This document shows, one piece after another, positions 1 through 9,394 of a stretch of 64,000 bases of DNA; positions within the stretch are counted from its first letter, which is position 1, and each line of letters starts with the position of its first letter. Both the position numbers and the translations under genes were made by a program. The stretch spans positions 274,877 to 338,876 of the forward strand of contig CALSMU010000004.1 in assembly GCA_943787535.1 (NCBI GenBank), read 5' to 3'. This DNA comes from an uncultured Flavobacteriales bacterium. Lineage in GTDB: Bacteria > Bacteroidota > Bacteroidia > Flavobacteriales_D > Parvicellaceae. The notes beneath the pieces were generated by a model. The model was given only the letters and a program-made list of their open reading frames with translations, was not told the DNA's origin and searched no databases.

Positions 1-305
1 AAGAGTTGTTGGCTTATGCAACTGAAAAAATAATAAAGTTAGAGGGTGTTAGGATAATTGGAGAAGCTGAACATAAAGCAGGTGTATTATCATTTGTAAT
101 AGAAGGAGCACATCCATTTGATGTAGGAACTTTGTTAGATCAACTGGGGGTTGCTGTAAGAACAGGACACCATTGTACTCAGCCTTTAATGGATATCTTT
201 AAGATACCTGGAACGATTAGGGCGTCATTTGCATTTTACAACACAAAAGAAGAAGTTGATAAGCTAATCAGTGGTTTGGAAAGGGCTTTGTCTATGCTCA
301 GATAG
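1..305 (+). CDS. sufS: Cysteine desulfurase SufS, C-terminal part (5' end outside window)
   Basis: The reading frame enters from the left edge and ends at a TAG at 303-305, so only about the last 101 residues are present. They contain the class II desulfurase active-site loop RTGHHC, whose Cys receives sulfur from cysteine, followed by the family's usual C-terminal region (P-G-T-x-R-A-S-F). The enzyme is PLP-dependent and supplies persulfide sulfur to the SUF Fe-S cluster assembly system in the cytoplasm. The end overlaps the convergent CPBP protease gene by 42 bases. The PLP lysine lies outside the window and cannot be checked. Confidence 0.93.
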   Translation, partial: ELLAYATEKIIKLEGVRIIGEAEHKAGVLSFVIEGAHPFDVGTLLDQLGVAVRTGHHCTQPLMDIFKIPGTIRASFAFYNTKEEVDKLISGLERALSMLR

Positions 306-884
306 CTGTTCTTTTTCAACTGACAATGTATTGCTTGGATATTCACGGGTTAATTTTATAAACAGAACAATATCTATCATTGTGTGTGCAAGCATAGCAG
401 AGGTTAGTCCATAGTGTTGGTGCAAATACCCAATAACGACTATTGCCAAGGTCATATAAGTGCCATAGAGACTAATTCTCCAGTCGAGCGGGTGAAGGTA
501 GCCGTGAATCGCTACAAACCCTGCTGCAGTAACCCAAATGCCAAAATACGATTGTAATATACCTCTGAACAATATTTCCTCACCAACTCCGGCACAGATA
601 CTAACTATTATTATAGTTCTAATATTCATCCTTAACGATCCGATAACATTTTGGTACTTCTCTCGAACCGGTTGAAGAATTTTAAGTTTAATAATTCGCC
701 AGGCAAATAGACCTGCCAGAATCCCCAGGAAAATGCCTATTAGCAGTTCATTTATAATTCCTTGTTTAGAAATAAAGATGTCCCAAAATGATTTTGATGA
801 TAAAAAGTAATTTATTACAAATCCAGCTAATGGAAATCCAATTATTGTAAATAAACCTAATGTTAATATTTTTCTATTTCCCAT
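264..884 (-). CDS. CPBP family intramembrane metalloprotease
   Basis: A 206-residue hydrophobic protein with several predicted membrane segments. The CPBP (CAAX protease and bacteriocin-processing) signature EEILFRG is at residues 102-108 (E102, E103, R107), and later His-containing motifs lie in hydrophobic segments (AIHG, then LAHTMID), matching motifs 2 and 3 of the family. Family members are membrane-embedded endoproteases; the substrate here is unknown. The last 14 codons overlap the 3' end of sufS on the other strand. The hydrophilic tail of about 25 residues encoded in that overlap is not part of the core fold. Confidence 0.85.
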   Translation of the reverse strand: MGNRKILTLGLFTIIGFPLAGFVINYFLSSKSFWDIFISKQGIINELLIGIFLGILAGLFAWRIIKLKILQPVREKYQNVIGSLRMNIRTIIIVSICAGVGEEILFRGILQSYFGIWVTAAGFVAIHGYLHPLDWRISLYGTYMTLAIVVIGYLHQHYGLTSAMLAHTMIDIVLFIKLTREYPSNTLSVEKEQLSEHRQSPFQTTD

Positions 885-904
885 TTAGAGATGCAGTTGG
901 GCAT

Positions 905-929
905 AAAAAAAGCGACTTATAAAGTCGCT
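905..929 (-). terminator. Rho-independent terminator of the Asp-rich lipoprotein gene
   Basis: A perfect 8-bp inverted repeat (911-918 against 922-929, 3-nt loop) is followed on the minus strand by a run of seven U (905-911 read in reverse). It lies 21 bases after the stop of the gene at 950-1228, so it should end that transcript. The CPBP gene begins only 20 bases further on and would need its own promoter or readthrough. Confidence 0.75.
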
Positions 930-949
930 CGAATAAAAGTAAGTAAGCC

Positions 950-1228
950 TTAGCCTTTATCAGAATTCTCTTTATCATGATCTTCATCATTATCTGTGTC
1001 AGTAATGTTGCCATCAGAATCATGGTCTTCGTCATTATCTGTGTCAGTGATGTTGCCATCAGTGTCTAATAAGTCAATTTCACCTTCACCACTTTTTAAT
1101 AGGAAGATATCATCATTGCTACTTTCGCTGTCCGCATCACTCACACGCTCCAAAGGCGCAAGTTTATTACAGCTACTTGCGAAAACAAGTAAAAAAGCAA
1201 TTAATAATATGTCAAACCGGTTCTTCAT
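950..1228 (-). CDS. Small Asp-rich repeat lipoprotein
   Basis: A 92-residue protein of unknown function. It begins with a short hydrophobic signal ending in the lipobox ASSC, so it should be a lipid-anchored envelope protein. The mature part is highly acidic and contains two tandem copies of a 15-residue unit (DGNITDTDNDEDHD plus S or K). The D-x-D-x-D spacing resembles calcium-binding thrombospondin type 3 or EF-like loops, but this is only a resemblance. The repeat is also nearly perfect at DNA level (45 bp, 975-1064). A terminator follows the gene directly, so it appears monocistronic. Confidence 0.7.
   Translation of the reverse strand: MKNRFDILLIAFLLVFASSCNKLAPLERVSDADSESSNDDIFLLKSGEGEIDLLDTDGNITDTDNDEDHDSDGNITDTDNDEDHDKENSDKG
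975..1064 (-). repeat. Two-copy 45-bp coding tandem repeat
   Basis: Units 975-1019 and 1020-1064 are identical except for a handful of substitutions, with no length change. They encode the two 15-residue acidic units of the small lipoprotein. The in-frame unit length means copy number could vary without breaking the reading frame. Confidence 0.85.
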
Positions 1229-1315
1229 GATACTTCTAACTTATCAAAAGTACAAAATATAGTTTAATAATACAAAAATAAGTACGTTAAATGCTTGGAA
1301 ATGTTGCGTTAATGG

Positions 1316-4309
1316 CTATTTATTATTATCTATTGTAATGACAACGCGTGTTCCATAAGCTCTATTACTATTGTCGTTTATTTGAAATGGACCGACTATT
1401 TTAATGTTTTTGTTCGTGATTTCCTTAAGTATTTCTAGCCTTCCGGCAGTAAGGTCCATGCCTTTAGGAACGTGAGAGTGCACATTTTTTTGTGCTAAAC
1501 TATTATCAACCCCAATCCCATTATCCTCAATTATAAATGTGATTTCATTATGTTGATTGCGTTTAATGTCAATGTTAATTTTTCCGGGTTTTTCCATCGG
1601 AAGAATCCCATGCCAAATACTATTTTCAACAAATGGTTGCAAAAACATGGGAGGAATTAAAATAGTGTCAATATCAATGTTTTGTCCAATTTTGATATTG
1701 TATTCAAATTTATTTTGGAATCGCATATGCTCCAAAGTGATGTATAATTCAAGTCTTTCTAATTCGTCGGTTAATGGTACCAGACTTTTGCCAGAGCTGG
1801 AACTGTCCAGGTTTTTTCGAATAAGTTTAGCAAAACTTGTTAAATATTTATTTGCAGATAATTTATCCTGTGTATTAATATAATATTGAATGGAATTTAA
1901 AGCATTAAAGATAAAATGTCTATTCATACTAGCGTTTAAACTTTCTTGTTCGAGAGCTAATAACTTTGATTTATAGACTAACTTCTCCGTTATTCTTTTT
2001 TGCTTACTAATATTTGCTCTCCATCTCCATACGCCATAAAAGATGCTGAGAAGTGCGATTCCAGCGATTAAAAAGAACCACCATGATAAATAATATGGCT
2101 TGTTAATTATAAAAGAAAATTGAGCAGGTTCGCTCCAATTTTTACCATCAATTGATGCGATAACTTCAAAAGTATAATCACCATAAGGTAGGTTTGCATA
2201 GGTAAAAGATTGTTGCGTAATAACCGGTGACCAGTCTGTGTCGAATCCATTTAACCTAAACCTATACCGCAGCTCTTCCGGCCTGGAAATGCTTATCGCC
2301 TTATAAAAAAAGGTGAAGTAATTTTTTTTGTGCCCTAATTCTAAATTATTAGGCAGTAAACTATAACTATCAATATCATCCGTAAGTGCGGTCCAATCGG
2401 TGGCTTTTAAAAATAATTGAACATCCTCTATTCTAATTTTAGGAACAGTAATAATTTCTTTTGCCTGAAAATCTTTACGAATATACCTTAGAAGAGCTTT
2501 TCCTGTGCCCATCCATACAAATCCTTCGGAATCTTGAAACCCTCCATTTAAGTTTGTTTCAGGGCTTTTTAAGCCGTCAGATGTAGTGTAGTGGTTTATT
2601 CCTTTTATTCCCTGAAAGTTGTAAATCGAAAGGTCTATTTCAAAAATCCCGAAATTGGTTCCTATCCATAGGTATTGATTACTTTCTAGGGTAATGAAAT
2701 TAATGTAATTAGCACTAAAAGAACTATGTAATTTTATATTTTTAACCGACTTACCATCGAAATAATACAATCCATTACCAGTTCCGATGAAAATTCCATT
2801 CTTCCATTTTTTTAAGCAATAAACAGTTTTTCCATCTAACACCTCATTATTTGCCCATGCAGAGAATCCTTTTTCATTCGAAGTAAAAACGCCATTAGAT
2901 GTTCCCAGCCAAATAGTGTTTTGGTATTCCGTTATCGCACGAATATTTTTCGTTTCTAAGCCAGAGGAATTTGTATAAGTTGTTGTGTCGCTATTGAATA
3001 TTTCAGCTACACCTTTTGCAGTTCCAATCCAGATATGATTTTCAGCATCTTCAAATAAAGAAGTGATTTTATTCGAAGGTAACCAATCTGCATTGTGATA
3101 TACTTTAAATTCATCTTGATGTTTTTTGATTAACCCTCCGGAGGATCCAAACCATAATTGGCCTTTAGAATCTAACATACTAGACCAAATTGTGTTATTC
3201 GTTAAGTTTGAATTCAAAGAGTGATAATTAGTAAACACATGATCTTTATACTTAGTAATCCCCTCTCCATAAGTTGAAAACCAGTATGTTTTATCATTAT
3301 CTTGAACAATAGACATAACACTTGCTAATCCATTTTTGTCGCCAAAGTTTACAAATTCATCTCCAGAAAATCGAAATGCTCCAGAACCATCGGTTCCCAA
3401 CCAAATATTTCCCTCATTGTCTTGAGATACAACTTTTATGTTTTCATTCTCAAGACCATTTTCACTATTGAAAATTGTCGGTATACCATCTTCCAATACG
3501 GATAATCCGGTTTTACTACTTAGCCAGATATTGTCATTTTTGTCAATGAATAGCGAGCGAACCAAATCGTTGTCGATACCAAATAATTTATTGTAATTTT
3601 TAAAGGATTCTAGATTATATTCATAAACACCATCATTATATGTTGTTATCCATATATGGTTTTTAGAGTCTTCTCCAATGTCACTTATGTTGTTTGTAGA
3701 GTTTGGAATAGTTAAAGTAGTCCATTCATTATTTAAATAATATCCTAAATAACCTTTAGATGCCATCCATAGTTTGCTCTTGGAGTCAATAAATAAACTC
3801 CTAATGTTGAGGTGTTCTGAGGGTACATGTAAAGTATAGTCTTTGACATCCGGGACATTGTCTGTCAGTTTTATTTGAAGAACCCCTTTTTCCTTTACTC
3901 CGAGCCATAAAAACTGTGAGTCGATTACAATGGCCGTGATATTATTGTTTTCTGTTAATTCACCTAGGTGGTAGGTTTGAACTTGCTTCTCTTTAATCCT
4001 TGTAATCCCATGTTGAGTTGCAATCCAAATAAAACCGTTTTTGGATATTATTTTCGAAACAAGGTTGTCATTAAGGCCATTTTCGGTAGAATAGTTTGTA
4101 AAATGTTTCCCATCAAAACGACTTGCACCGCCTGCTGTTCCAAACCATACGTTTCCGTGGTCATCAGGACAAATATCAAATACCTGCGTTTGTGAAAGCC
4201 CTTCTTCAACAGAAAAAGGAATGAAACTATATTGTTGTGAAATTCCAGGTTTGCTCACCAATAAGGTGATAATAATAAAAGCTAAATATGGAAATTTGTT
4301 ACTCCTCAA
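1316..4309 (-). CDS. Reg_prop/Y_Y_Y sensor histidine kinase of LytS type
   Basis: A 997-residue membrane sensor. Signal peptide at about residues 1-24; a periplasmic double beta-propeller built of Reg_prop units (recurring G-x-I-W-I/L-G-T-x-x-G) to about residue 640; a Y_Y_Y domain (about 690-765, with YRFRLNGFDTDW); one membrane helix (about 767-790); then a LytS/YehU-type kinase domain. The phospho-acceptor motif reads NRHFIFNALNS and the ATP-binding N box and G box (VENSIWHG, EDNGIGV) are present. The start is TTG; no ATG or GTG is seen close upstream in frame. It lies upstream of two LytTR regulators transcribed in the same direction, its probable targets. The periplasmic ligand is unknown. 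Confidence 0.88.
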   Translation of the reverse strand: MRSNKFPYLAFIIITLLVSKPGISQQYSFIPFSVEEGLSQTQVFDICPDDHGNVWFGTAGGASRFDGKHFTNYSTENGLNDNLVSKIISKNGFIWIATQHGITRIKEKQVQTYHLGELTENNNITAIVIDSQFLWLGVKEKGVLQIKLTDNVPDVKDYTLHVPSEHLNIRSLFIDSKSKLWMASKGYLGYYLNNEWTTLTIPNSTNNISDIGEDSKNHIWITTYNDGVYEYNLESFKNYNKLFGIDNDLVRSLFIDKNDNIWLSSKTGLSVLEDGIPTIFNSENGLENENIKVVSQDNEGNIWLGTDGSGAFRFSGDEFVNFGDKNGLASVMSIVQDNDKTYWFSTYGEGITKYKDHVFTNYHSLNSNLTNNTIWSSMLDSKGQLWFGSSGGLIKKHQDEFKVYHNADWLPSNKITSLFEDAENHIWIGTAKGVAEIFNSDTTTYTNSSGLETKNIRAITEYQNTIWLGTSNGVFTSNEKGFSAWANNEVLDGKTVYCLKKWKNGIFIGTGNGLYYFDGKSVKNIKLHSSFSANYINFITLESNQYLWIGTNFGIFEIDLSIYNFQGIKGINHYTTSDGLKSPETNLNGGFQDSEGFVWMGTGKALLRYIRKDFQAKEIITVPKIRIEDVQLFLKATDWTALTDDIDSYSLLPNNLELGHKKNYFTFFYKAISISRPEELRYRFRLNGFDTDWSPVITQQSFTYANLPYGDYTFEVIASIDGKNWSEPAQFSFIINKPYYLSWWFFLIAGIALLSIFYGVWRWRANISKQKRITEKLVYKSKLLALEQESLNASMNRHFIFNALNSIQYYINTQDKLSANKYLTSFAKLIRKNLDSSSSGKSLVPLTDELERLELYITLEHMRFQNKFEYNIKIGQNIDIDTILIPPMFLQPFVENSIWHGILPMEKPGKINIDIKRNQHNEITFIIEDNGIGVDNSLAQKNVHSHVPKGMDLTAGRLEILKEITNKNIKIVGPFQINDNSNRAYGTRVVITIDNNK

Positions 4310-4404
4310 GGGAAATATTATTAATAAAGATCTAGAATAGTCCTTGCCTAAATGCTAATACAAAACTAAGGTAATATTATCAATAAGATAAAGGCGATGT
4401 ACTA

Positions 4405-5160
4405 CTAAAAAGTATTGATGCGAGACAAGAAATTCGACATCTTACGTCTTGCTATAGGTACGTTAATTCCGTTTGTAAGAACCGCCATGTTCCCTTCAGA
4501 TCGGGAGAACTCTTTTAAGTGATGTTCTACATTTATTATATGAGACTTGTGTGTTCTGAAGAATACTTCTTGATTTAAGTTTTCTTCGTATACCTTAATG
4601 TTTTTGCTACTTAGGTGCCGACTACCATCAGTTAAATAGATCATTGTATAGTTGTCGCTAGCCTCTAAATGGATGATGTCAGTATTTCTAATTATAATAT
4701 AACCATCTCTAGTAGGAATACTTATTCTGTCATTTTTACCCTCCGTTGCTTCATCTAACAAGTCAGATAATTCAGCTGGTGTTCTTTGTTCATTGCTTCC
4801 ATGAACTTTTAGAACCTTCTGCACCGCTTTTTGTAAGTCATCTATGCTAATAGGTTTCTCTAGATAGTCGATAGCATTTTCTTTAAATGCTTTAAATGCA
4901 TATTCATTATATGCGGTTGTAAACACTACCGAAAAATTTCTGTTCTCATATGATTTCAATAAGGAGAATCCATCTTCTTTTGGCATTGCAATATCTAGAA
5001 ACACTACATCTGGCTTTTCTTTTTCAATTACTTTTCGCGCTTCTTCAGCTGATTCAACTAGTCCAACAATCTGTAATTCTGGACAAAATTCATCAATTAA
5101 AATTTTCAAGTTATTTCTTGCGTTGAATTCATCATCAACAATTAGTGCTTTTAAAGTCAT
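4405..5160 (-). CDS. LytTR-family response regulator (first paralogue)
   Basis: A 251-residue two-domain regulator. The N-terminal receiver has the acidic pair D9/D10, phospho-acceptor D56 (FLDIAMP), T81/T82 and K102 (EKP), so it looks competent for phosphorylation. The C-terminal half is a LytTR DNA-binding domain (about 140-250, with HLEASDNYTMIYLTDG and FFRTHKSHIIN). It lies 95 bases from the kinase gene and 146 bases from a paralogous regulator, all on the minus strand. It probably receives phosphate from the Reg_prop kinase and controls transcription; target genes are not evident. Confidence 0.92.
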   Translation of the reverse strand: MTLKALIVDDEFNARNNLKILIDEFCPELQIVGLVESAEEARKVIEKEKPDVVFLDIAMPKEDGFSLLKSYENRNFSVVFTTAYNEYAFKAFKENAIDYLEKPISIDDLQKAVQKVLKVHGSNEQRTPAELSDLLDEATEGKNDRISIPTRDGYIIIRNTDIIHLEASDNYTMIYLTDGSRHLSSKNIKVYEENLNQEVFFRTHKSHIINVEHHLKEFSRSEGNMAVLTNGINVPIARRKMSNFLSRINTF

Positions 5161-5306
5161 AAGGAGATGGTGTTAAGTGAGTAAGTTATTTCCGACTCTG
5201 ATACCAAACTTAACGAAAGGTTTAATATTAAGTTCCGTCATTGAGTGAACTGTAGCTTTCACGGATTAAGCGGAAATGTTGGTTGATTATACCGTAATAG
5301 TCGGAG

Positions 5307-6095
5307 TTAAATATTCTTTATTCTTTTTATGAATCCATTCACTTTTGAACGGCTAATTGAAATTGCATCACCGTTATTCATGATGGCAAAATTTCCATCT
5401 TGATTAGAATATTCAGAGAGAAAATCTAGATTAATTATATCAGATTTATGAACTCTAAAGAATTTAGAGGTATCTAAAAGACCTTCATAAACTTTTAAAG
5501 TTCTTGTATCGAGGTATGAACTTCCATCTGTGAAAAAAAGCTTCGAACAATTTCCTTCTGCATGTAACCGGACTATTGTACTGTCTTCAATTATTTTTAT
5601 TCCTTTAGAATGATTGATGGTGATTTTGGAAGATTTGGATTCGGAAAGGTTGGCAGTTAATTTTTCCAATCTTTTAAAATAATCAGCGTATTGTTCAGGA
5701 CTATCTTCAATGGCAGTCTTATTTATCTTGATTTTTTTGACAGCACTAATTAATTCGTCAATGTCTACAGGTTTGAGTAAATAGTGAATAGCATTTGCAT
5801 TAAAAGCTTTAATTGCATAATCTTTAAACGCAGTTACAAATATTACTTGAAATGTTTTATTTGGTATAGCATCTAGTAATTCAAAACCTTCAGCACCAGA
5901 GGGCATTCTAATGTCCAAGAAAATCACATCTGGGGTTGTTTTCTTTATGACTTCAATAGCTTCTATCTTTCCGGAAGCTTCTCCAACCACTTCTATATCT
6001 TTACAAAATTCAGTAATGAGCAATTTCAAATTCTCTCTTGCATGTGACTCATCGTCAATTACTAACGCTTTTATTTTGTGTAAGGATTTAGTCAT
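5307..6095 (-). CDS. LytTR-family response regulator (second paralogue)
   Basis: A 262-residue paralogue of the regulator at 4405-5160, with the same receiver-LytTR order. Receiver residues D14/D15, D61 (FLDIRMP), T in FVTAF and K in LLKP are all present. The LytTR domain occupies the last ~100 residues (VRLHAEGNCSKLFFTDG, FFRVHKSDIIN). The linker between the domains is somewhat longer than in its neighbour. Two regulators next to one kinase suggest either a branched pathway or a partner kinase elsewhere. The divergent T9SS protein gene at 6263 starts 168 bases away and could be a target. Confidence 0.92.
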   Translation of the reverse strand: MTKSLHKIKALVIDDESHARENLKLLITEFCKDIEVVGEASGKIEAIEVIKKTTPDVIFLDIRMPSGAEGFELLDAIPNKTFQVIFVTAFKDYAIKAFNANAIHYLLKPVDIDELISAVKKIKINKTAIEDSPEQYADYFKRLEKLTANLSESKSSKITINHSKGIKIIEDSTIVRLHAEGNCSKLFFTDGSSYLDTRTLKVYEGLLDTSKFFRVHKSDIINLDFLSEYSNQDGNFAIMNNGDAISISRSKVNGFIKRIKNI

Positions 6096-6262
6096 TAAGT
6101 CGTGAAGGTAATTAATCTCACCGTAAAATTGAAATTGCTGACCACCTGATAATTAATTCAGCCTAATAAACAAAAAAACCTTAGCAGGCCTCTCTTTATT
6201 AGTATATTAGCATCTATACGATTGCAAGAGTTGATTTTAAGGATCCATTCAATACAATAATT

Positions 6263-8023
6263 ATGAAAAGAATTTTTACAATATTGATATTATTTCCAAT
6301 ATTAACTTTAGCACAATCACCAATCTACGATAACTTAGACGTTAATAATATAAATGCAAGATTTTACTCTGCCGGGATGCTATTTACCGATACTACATCA
6401 TATGGGGCGAAGTATGAGTACCCTAAAGGAACGGGTCATTCTACGATATATTCAGCTGGATTATGGTTGGGAGGGATGGATATTAACGGCCAATTACATT
6501 TAGCTGGGCAAATGTTTGGTGTAGGGAAGGACTATTACCCTGGACCAGTTAGCACCCCCTCTTTTTATAGTACATCACATGTAGAATATAATTATGTATG
6601 GAAAGTGACAAAAGCAGAAATTGATGAATTTATTTTATGGTATGATTGTGGGCAAACTCCTGGGTGCACCCAGAACAGTTCTTATGTTATTCCAGATGTA
6701 ATCATTAATTGGCCTGGAACCGGGGAAAACTGGAATGGGCAGAGTCAATATATTGCTCCATTTATTGATGTTAATCAAAATGGTATTTACAATCCTTTAG
6801 ATGGTGATTATCCTTGTATTAAGGGAGATATGGCTTTGTTTACCGTGTTTAATGATGATGGGGTCCATACTGAAACAGGTGGAGATAGATTAGGAATGGA
6901 AATTAGGGCACTACATTATGGGTATAATAGCAGTGATTCAGCTTTGGCCAATACTATTTTTTCAGAGTATACCATTATAAATTATTCTACTACAATTTAC
7001 TCTGACTTTTATATTGGAATGTGGGAGGATATGGATGTTGGTTGTTCAGAAGATGATTATGTGGGGTGCGATGTTGAAAGGAATTTGGCATACACATTTA
7101 ATGCTGATTCAGTTGATAATGATGGTTGTAACGGAGCGGCTGCTTACCTTAATAATCCCCCTGCACAAGGCGTGGTTATTTTGAGAGGTCCATCACAAGA
7201 TGATGATGGTGTTGCAAATCAAATAGGAATTGGGCAAAGCGAGGTAATAAATGGATGTGGGTATGGAGATAATATCCCTGATAATGAAAGATTAGGAATG
7301 GGCGTGTTTGCCTATTTCGATAGACTACTAGCAGGAACTATTTTTGGAGCTCCAATTTTGCCATCTGATTTTTATAACTATATGCAAGGAATATGGATGG
7401 ATGGCACTCATTTTACTTATGGAGGAGACGGCCACGGTGGTGTGATTGATGCAAATTACATGTATCCGGATGCTTCTGATGCTAATTATTATTTCGGAAC
7501 TAATGGAACATCAGTAAGTCCTTGGTCCGAGTTAGGAGAAGTAAATGTTAAAGGAGATAGAAGATTGCTGGCATCAATGGGAACATTTACATTTGCCCCT
7601 TTTGAAGTCAAACAATTTACAATAGCACATATTTCGGCATTAGATTATGTTGATAGTTCGATTACCGCTAGCTTGGATTTGCTCAAATCTTATACTGATG
7701 ATATTCATGACTTTTATGCTTGCGATACAATGGGGATGTATGGGATGTGTGATGGTCAAATAGTATCGGTCAATAATCCTAATTCTGGAGAAATTAATGA
7801 TGTTTTGCTATACCCAAATCCAACCAGCAATAAATTAAACTTCAAGTCAGATTCGCAAATTGAAATGATTAAAGTTTACAATTTATTAGGGGAAGTTATG
7901 CTATTTAAAGAAGGTAAAGGGATGCCACAAATCGATGTTTCTGGATTATCTAAAGGTGTTTATTTAATTGAATTTCAATTTAAAAGTGCCGAGAAATCTG
8001 TAAAAAGAATAGTTAAAGAATAA
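6263..8023 (+). CDS. T9SS-exported protein with type A sorting domain
   Basis: A 586-residue secreted protein. The N-terminal signal peptide ends near LAQS, the body is rich in aromatic residues, Gly and Asp, with scattered Cys, and the last ~75 residues form a type A T9SS C-terminal sorting domain (LLYPNPTSNKLNF, YNLLGEVM, SGLSKGVYLIEF, terminal KRIVKE). It should be exported by Sec, moved across the outer membrane by the type IX system and attached to the surface or released. Phrases such as APFIDVNQNGIYNP and DGDYPCIKGD recur in large Bacteroidota surface proteins. No catalytic motif was recognised; the function is unknown. Confidence 0.85.
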   Translation: MKRIFTILILFPILTLAQSPIYDNLDVNNINARFYSAGMLFTDTTSYGAKYEYPKGTGHSTIYSAGLWLGGMDINGQLHLAGQMFGVGKDYYPGPVSTPSFYSTSHVEYNYVWKVTKAEIDEFILWYDCGQTPGCTQNSSYVIPDVIINWPGTGENWNGQSQYIAPFIDVNQNGIYNPLDGDYPCIKGDMALFTVFNDDGVHTETGGDRLGMEIRALHYGYNSSDSALANTIFSEYTIINYSTTIYSDFYIGMWEDMDVGCSEDDYVGCDVERNLAYTFNADSVDNDGCNGAAAYLNNPPAQGVVILRGPSQDDDGVANQIGIGQSEVINGCGYGDNIPDNERLGMGVFAYFDRLLAGTIFGAPILPSDFYNYMQGIWMDGTHFTYGGDGHGGVIDANYMYPDASDANYYFGTNGTSVSPWSELGEVNVKGDRRLLASMGTFTFAPFEVKQFTIAHISALDYVDSSITASLDLLKSYTDDIHDFYACDTMGMYGMCDGQIVSVNNPNSGEINDVLLYPNPTSNKLNFKSDSQIEMIKVYNLLGEVMLFKEGKGMPQIDVSGLSKGVYLIEFQFKSAEKSVKRIVKE

Positions 8024-8115
8024 TTTTTTGCTACTAAATAGCGGGTTTATGGATTCGTTATTATTATTTTGAAATAGCTATATTTATGGAATATATTCAC
8101 TAAAATGTTCGGGTT

Positions 8116-9394
8116 GTGAGAGCTTTAACGATTGCAATAGTAATAGCTATAAGTAGTTTAACAACCTATAGCCAATGTCTAATAACACAATTGGACATTT
8201 TTATTAGTGCTTGTAGCTCATCCACAAATGATTATACGGTTACGGGTGATGTTGATTTTATTAATGCCCCTGCAACGGGACAGTTAATTGTAATTGATGT
8301 TTTTTCAGGAGCTTTTGAAACTTTTAATGCACCATTTACTGGGCCATTATTATTTACAATACCAGGGTTGAACTCAAATGGACAACTATCGACTATTGAA
8401 GCATATTTTACAGCAGATACTGCATGTGATTTAGCTATAAATTATAATGCTCCACCTTCTTGTGGATGTAGCAGTTTTGCAGGTACCGTTTCGGGTAATA
8501 TTATTGGGAATGCAATAAACTCGTACATTCTTTGCGACGGTGATGAAATCAATGTGTTATTCGAATAATGATTATGTATTACCTGTCGCCATTAGTCCTG
8601 GAATAGGTTATTTGTTATATGATTGTGCCCCTGATGTATTAAATAATGACCCAATGGGCGATACGTGTATGTTTTCGCCGTTTTCAGCGATGTCTAGTTT
8701 TACCGATCCAAATATTGGAGGGGCGTCTAATGGAACTCTTGGTGCTGTTATTAATAGTGGAGGTTATGCGCCAAATAACACCCTGTGGTTTGTTCCAATT
8801 ACTTATACAGATAATTTATCCTATTCATATGACCCAACTTGTGTTGATTTAGGACCTCCAATTGAAGTAGTTTATTTAAATCCAATTTCAATTGATGAGC
8901 TAATAGACTCTATTAATGGAACTGTTACGGTGGTGGTTTCTGGTGGCTATTCTGAATTTTATCCTGGACAATATCACATTACGAATAATGGTGCGGGAAC
9001 GATTTCTTCAGTAACAGTGGATTCAAGTGGCGGATCTTTTCAAATTTCGGGATTAACCGGAGGTGCATTATGGGATTACACGGTTTTAGATGATAATGGT
9101 TGTAATGTATTTAGTTCAGGTTCTCTACCTGGCTCGTTGGAGATAAAAGAAAGGGTGTTAGATTATTCTCTTAGCCCTAATCCTTCAAAAGAGTTTATCA
9201 CCATTAATTTTCAAAGAAATATTGAAGGAATAGCTTCAGTTGTAAATCAATTGGGTGAAATTATATTAAAAGTTGCTGTTAAAGGTAATACAGTTCAATT
9301 AAATGTTCAGAATTTAGATTCTGGAGTTTATTTTATCAAGGTGGAAAGTAATTGGAATAATTACCCAGCAAAAAGAGTTATTATAATTGATTAG
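8116..9394 (+). pseudogene. T9SS-exported protein, interrupted by one frameshift
   Basis: Two overlapping frames form one gene. The first (8116-8568) starts at GTG, the only start after an in-frame stop at 8101, with a signal peptide ending SLTTYSQ and a body to NVLFE then stop. The second continues from about 8556 (CYSNNDYVLP) to a type A T9SS sorting domain (SLSPNPSKEFITINF, LDSGVYFIKV) ending at 9394. Removing one T near 8556-8558 joins them smoothly (DEINV-YSNNDYVLP), giving about 425 residues. As written the product would lose its sorting domain. No function beyond surface export is recognised. The 3' end overlaps the convergent hydrolase gene by 4 bases. Confidence 0.75.

Noticed and set aside
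975..1064. Short repeated units, considered as a CRISPR-like array
   Set aside because: Only two copies, directly adjacent with no spacer, and inside a coding frame.
1557..1883. Long antisense frames, for example within the Reg_prop kinase gene
   Set aside because: They are on the non-coding strand of clear genes, with no signal, domain or promoter of their own.
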